Positions 6,083 through 9,072 of a DNA stretch of 9,072 nt are shown in pieces. The notes beneath the pieces were generated by a model. The model did not search any database, was not told the origin of the DNA, and saw only the letters and a list, made by a program, of their open reading frames with translations. The DNA lies in contig CAYZLR010000117.1 of assembly GCA_964479275.1 (NCBI GenBank), positions 1-9,072 on the forward strand, written 5' to 3'. The stretch's first letter is position 1. Every line of letters begins with the position of its first letter. A program made the translations under genes and the position numbers. The DNA is from CALLPQ01 sp964479275 (GTDB taxonomy: Bacteria; Pseudomonadota; Alphaproteobacteria; Caulobacterales; Parvularculaceae).

Positions 6083-8203
6083 TTATGCGCCCATACCGGC
6101 AAAGATAGCCAGCATCAAGAGCGCCACAATATTGGTAATCTTAATCATCGGGTTCACAGCAGGGCCTGCTGTATCTTTGTAAGGATCGCCAACGGTATCA
6201 CCGGTGACCGACGCTTTGTGAGCCTCCGATCCTTTACCGCCATGGTTACCATCTTCGATATATTTCTTTGCGTTATCCCACGCACCGCCACCTGCGGTCA
6301 TGGAGATTGCCACAAATAATCCTGTGATAATCACACCGATTAACATCGCGCCCAGCGCTGAGAGGGCTTGTGCTTTCCCAGCAATGCCTGTGATCACAAC
6401 GAAGAGAACAATCGGCGAGAAAATCGGTAACAATGAGGGAACAACCATTTCTTTAATGGCGGCACCAGTCAGCATGTCAACGGCTTTGGCATAGTCAGGA
6501 CGAGAAGTCCCTTCCATGATGCCGGGGTCAGCTTTGAATTGACGACGTACCTCTTCCACAATTGCTCCAGCTGCGCGGCCAACCGCCTGCATGGCAATAC
6601 CGCCAAACAAGAATGGTAGCAGACCACCAAGGAACAATCCGCAAATCACATAAGGATTAGAAAGTGAGAAATCGACAACGACACCATCAAACCAAGGAAA
6701 ATCTTCCGGGTGAGATGTGAAGTGTTCAATATCTTTTGTGTAGGCCGAGAACAAAACCAGCGCTCCGAGACCCGCAGAACCAATTGCATATCCTTTGGTC
6801 ACCGCTTTTGTCGTGTTACCAACGGCGTCCAGAGCATCTGTGGTCTCGCGGACGGAGCCTTCAAGGCCTGACATTTCAGCGATACCGCCGGCATTATCTG
6901 TAACCGGACCAAATGCATCAAGCGCCACAATCATACCCGCAAGTGCAAGCATCGTGGTGACGGCAGTCGCAATACCATAAAGACCGCCGAGATTGTAGGT
7001 CATGATAATTCCAATCACGATCACAATAGCCGGTAGGGCCGTTGCTTCCAATGACACAGCAAGACCTTGAATAACGTTGGTGCCGTGACCGGATTCAGAA
7101 GACTTGGCCACAGATTTAACCGGACGGAAATTCGTACTGGTGTAATATTCCGTGATAACAACGATCAAACCCGTGATTGCCAGGCCAACAGTGCCGCATA
7201 AAATCAGGTCCATGCCAGTAAAGCCGCCAGCGATTTCCTCGCCCGTACCAAACATCATGCTGGTAACGATCGCAATGGCGATCAATGAGGTGATGCCAGT
7301 CACTATCAGGCCCTTATAAAGGGCACCCATAATGTTTGTGGACCCACCGGTCAGGCGTACGGCAAATGTGCCCAAAATTGAGGTCACGATACAAACGCCG
7401 CCAATAGCCATCGGATAGAACATTAACTCGCTGGCTACAGCTGGATACAAGATAGACCCCAAAACCATGGTCGCCGCCAAGGTAACCACATAAGTTTCGA
7501 ATAGGTCCGCCGCCATACCAGCGCAGTCGCCAACATTATCGCCAACATTATCGGCAATGGTTGCAGGGTTTCTGGGATCATCTTCAGGGATACCAGCTTC
7601 CACTTTACCCACCATATCGCCGCCAACATCTGCACCTTTGGTAAAGATACCACCGCCAAGACGGGCAAAAACAGAAATCAGGGAGGCGCCAAGAGAGAGC
7701 GCAACAAGACCGTTAACAACCGTTCTGCTCTCGGGAGCATTACCCAAGCCATGTACGAGAATCGCGTAATAGCCAGCAATCCCGATTAAAGCGAGACCGG
7801 CAACCAACATGCCAGTCACCGCGCCGGAGCGAAACGCAACAGACAGACCTTTGCCTAAAGCTTCGCTCGCCGCTTGAGTGGTGCGTACATTCGCCCGCAC
7901 GGAGATGATCATGCCGACATAACCCGCGAGGCCTGACAGAACCGCACCAATAAGAAACCCAACCGCTGGAATCCAGTTAAAGCCAAACACAATCAGCAGT
8001 GCAACAAATGTCACTCCGCCAACGATCCCGATTGTTGTGTATTGTTTGTTGAGATAAGCTTGCGCCCCTTCTTGAATAGCGCCCGCAATTTCCTGCATCC
8101 GTTCATTACCTGCTGATAATGCCATCACCGCTCTTGCTGTGACGACACCATAAACAATCGCAAGTAAGCCGGCCGCAATAACCAACCAAAGTCCTACGCC
8201 CAT
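6083..8203 (-). CDS. hppA: Membrane-bound H+-translocating pyrophosphatase, K+-independent type
   Basis: Integral inner-membrane enzyme of 706 residues that hydrolyses pyrophosphate and pumps protons outward, saving energy and removing PPi from biosynthesis. The sequence is hydrophobic throughout, consistent with the usual 16 transmembrane helices. The PPi/Mg-binding blocks are complete: DVGGDMVGKVE (192-202), DNVGDNVGDCAG (218-229), the loop around DNAGGIAEMSG (436-446), GGGAWDNAKKYIE (638-650) and GDTVGDPYKDTAGPAVNP (668-685). The ion-specificity site reads GNTTKAVT (462-469). Lysine followed three residues later by threonine is the K+-independent H+-pump signature; K+-dependent enzymes have alanine there. 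ATG 8203 is preceded by AGAGGAAAGG (8219-8210), a strong ribosome binding site at six bases. It ends in its own terminator and no gene is close upstream, so it is likely transcribed alone. Codon use looks smoother and more GC-rich than in the + strand operon, as expected for a well-expressed gene. Confidence 0.98.
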   Translation of the reverse strand: MGVGLWLVIAAGLLAIVYGVVTARAVMALSAGNERMQEIAGAIQEGAQAYLNKQYTTIGIVGGVTFVALLIVFGFNWIPAVGFLIGAVLSGLAGYVGMIISVRANVRTTQAASEALGKGLSVAFRSGAVTGMLVAGLALIGIAGYYAILVHGLGNAPESRTVVNGLVALSLGASLISVFARLGGGIFTKGADVGGDMVGKVEAGIPEDDPRNPATIADNVGDNVGDCAGMAADLFETYVVTLAATMVLGSILYPAVASELMFYPMAIGGVCIVTSILGTFAVRLTGGSTNIMGALYKGLIVTGITSLIAIAIVTSMMFGTGEEIAGGFTGMDLILCGTVGLAITGLIVVITEYYTSTNFRPVKSVAKSSESGHGTNVIQGLAVSLEATALPAIVIVIGIIMTYNLGGLYGIATAVTTMLALAGMIVALDAFGPVTDNAGGIAEMSGLEGSVRETTDALDAVGNTTKAVTKGYAIGSAGLGALVLFSAYTKDIEHFTSHPEDFPWFDGVVVDFSLSNPYVICGLFLGGLLPFLFGGIAMQAVGRAAGAIVEEVRRQFKADPGIMEGTSRPDYAKAVDMLTGAAIKEMVVPSLLPIFSPIVLFVVITGIAGKAQALSALGAMLIGVIITGLFVAISMTAGGGAWDNAKKYIEDGNHGGKGSEAHKASVTGDTVGDPYKDTAGPAVNPMIKITNIVALLMLAIFAGMGA

Positions 8204-8651
8204 GATTTACCTTTCCTCTGGATAAATTTTGTGTCGAGGAAGGATTCCCCGATCAATTATTCTACTGTTGAATTTATGTGCGAGATGAGTCCCTCACATT
8301 GTCTAGTTTTCGATACAAGCTCGATAGTGCCATACTCCCTATAGGAGTTTGTCATTTGCAGCCAGTCCGATTTCGTCGCGGAAATTGGCAAAGGATCACC
8401 GGAAAATCAAGAGAATAAGTCATCTTGCGTATAGATTGATGGGTTTGAACACTTGGCGTACGAAGATGTTGCATTTTCAGGGTGTTTTAAGGTGAGATGA
8501 TACTCATGTACTGGGTCATGTTTGGGATCAAGCCGCGCTTTTCCAGCTGACAAGTCAGCGTCCAGCATCATATATATTACGCGCATGCAGGCACTCGTAT
8601 TATAGTAAATTCGAAGATTGTGGATGATAGAATCAAATCTTGAGATATTAC
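8204..8651. other. Upstream region of hppA, no intact gene
   Basis: About 450 bases separate hppA from the VOC relic. The hppA promoter must lie here; on the minus strand TAGAAT (complement of 8262-8267) resembles a -10, but no good -35 lies at the right distance. Two short dyads are visible: ACTCC-CTATA-GGAGT (8334-8348) and GCTGAC-AA-GTCAGC (8546-8559). The minus-strand frame described separately occupies 8257-8586. No RNA gene structure was recognised. Confidence 0.4.
8257..8586 (-). pseudogene. Possible interrupted minus-strand gene, one in-frame TGA
   Basis: From ATG 8586 a frame runs 59 codons to TGA at 8409-8407, then stays open in the same frame for a further 49 codons to TAA at 8259-8257. 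The first part begins MRVIYMMLDADLSAGKARLD; the second ends CEGLISHINSTVE. The frame is also open upstream of the ATG back to a stop at 8697-8695, although with no start codon there. I recognise no family or motif, and there is no clear ribosome binding site. About 144 codons with a single stop is unusual but possible by chance, especially as a + strand frame (8272-8415) is also open here. It could be a decayed gene, a real 59-residue protein, or noise. Confidence 0.2.
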
Positions 8652-8863
8652 ATGCGGGAAGAATTGAAAGATGGAATAATGCATAATGGCGATTTTACAC
8701 TGGAGGTGATTGGTCAAATCTCCCGGATTGTGAAGGACATTAACGCTGCTTCCATCTGGTATCAGGAAAAACTGGGTTTAAGGCTGGCTTTTTTCAAGAC
8801 TGCGACGGGGAACCTTTGGGGCTCTTATCGCACTTAAAGTCAGGAGCATCGGCACCGCGCTAA
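8652..8863 (+). pseudogene. VOC (glyoxalase/bleomycin-resistance fold) gene relic with internal deletion
   Basis: The first frame from ATG 8652 (or ATG 8679) contains IGQISRIVKDINAASIWYQ then EKLGLRLAF, a classic N-terminal beta-alpha unit of a VOC domain (compare the common pattern I-V-D--A--FY---LGL). It then ends in unrelated FKTATGNLWGSYRT before a stop at 8835-8837. In the +2 frame from about 8783 the sequence reads AGFFQDCDGEPLGLLSH and stops at 8861-8863. This matches the C-terminal VOC strand usually seen as F-DPDG--L-LMSE. An intact VOC protein has roughly 120-140 residues; the two ends here are fused after only about 45 codons and in different frames. So the middle of the gene appears deleted with a frame change, and the product is not functional. 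No ribosome binding site is clear. The relic call is fairly good; the original substrate is unknown. Confidence 0.6.
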
Positions 8864-8904
8864 GTTTTGGGTAAATTGTATAAAAAGTTCATCTTGAAAA
8901 ATGA

Positions 8905-9072
8905 TTACATGAGGTGAAATTGCGCATGAGCAATACTCTTCAACAATGCCTGCTTCAGTCCATCAATATGATGGCCGGTTGAGGTTTTGGGCGCATAAAG
9001 AGAAGTCTTGAAGAAATAATTTGGCATTGGTGCATTAATATAGATATTCAATCCAACTATCAGTGAAGAAGA
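8905..9072 (-). CDS. Possible C-terminal end of an unrecognised protein (partial)
   Basis: On the minus strand a frame enters from the right edge and stays open for 55 codons to TAA at 8907-8905. It contains NIYINAPMPNYFFKTSLYA and GLKQALLKSIAHAQFHLM. I recognise no domain. The stretch is too short to separate from a chance open frame, and no terminator follows the stop. If real, the start lies beyond the window. Confidence 0.2.
   Translation of the reverse strand, partial: SSSLIVGLNIYINAPMPNYFFKTSLYAPKTSTGHHIDGLKQALLKSIAHAQFHLM

Noticed and set aside
6300..7769. Several open frames in other frames within hppA
   Set aside because: They are by-products of the biased codon use of a secure gene and resemble no family.
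8407..8409. In-frame TGA as selenocysteine or as tryptophan
   Set aside because: No convincing SECIS-like hairpin follows, and elsewhere TGA serves as a normal stop (3760-3762) while tryptophan is read from TGG. Decay or chance is simpler.
8272..8415. + strand open frame opposite the interrupted minus-strand frame
   Set aside because: Short, no ribosome binding site, no recognised motif; it shows that open frames occur here by chance.
1..9072. CRISPR array, tRNA or rRNA gene, insertion sequence, toxin-antitoxin or phage-defence system
   Set aside because: No regularly spaced repeats, cloverleaf or CCA-like structure, transposase motif or paired toxin-antitoxin ORFs were seen on either strand.

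Overview
The window looks like chromosomal DNA of an AT-leaning proteobacterium, most probably an alphaproteobacterium. The basis is the residue pattern of the H+-pumping pyrophosphatase and the mix of isoprenoid/branched-acyl catabolic genes. This is inference from motifs; no rRNA or other marker gene is present. Five protein genes are well supported, all with intact family motifs. The last ~870 bases look like decayed or poorly coding DNA.

Region 1 (1-4921, + strand): after a short leader with a plausible promoter, four tightly packed genes follow: a carotenoid/stilbene-cleaving dioxygenase (RPE65/CCD family), an SCP2-type thiolase, a membrane DUF1295 protein (steroid 5-alpha-reductase-like fold), and an alpha-methylacyl-CoA racemase (CaiB/BaiF family). 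Gaps between genes are about 8-16 bases, so they probably form one operon. Together they suggest a pathway that oxidatively cleaves a polyene or stilbene-like substrate, reduces double bonds, and handles the methyl-branched acyl-CoA products by racemisation and thiolysis. This module is the most interesting part of the window. The acyl-CoA ligase, dehydrogenase and hydratase it would need are not present here.

Region 2 (4922-6082): a convergent minus-strand HAD-superfamily phosphatase, then about 300 bases with no convincing gene, then a strong Rho-independent terminator belonging to the next gene.

Region 3 (6083-8203, - strand): hppA, a membrane-bound pyrophosphatase of the K+-independent, proton-pumping class, with a strong ribosome binding site and its own terminator, so it is probably monocistronic.

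Region 4 (8204-9072): no intact gene. There is a + strand VOC (glyoxalase-fold) relic whose N-terminal and C-terminal pieces are joined by an internal deletion with a frame change. There is also a minus-strand reading frame interrupted by a single TGA, and an unrecognised minus-strand frame running off the right edge. No tRNA, rRNA, CRISPR array, insertion sequence or defence system was seen.
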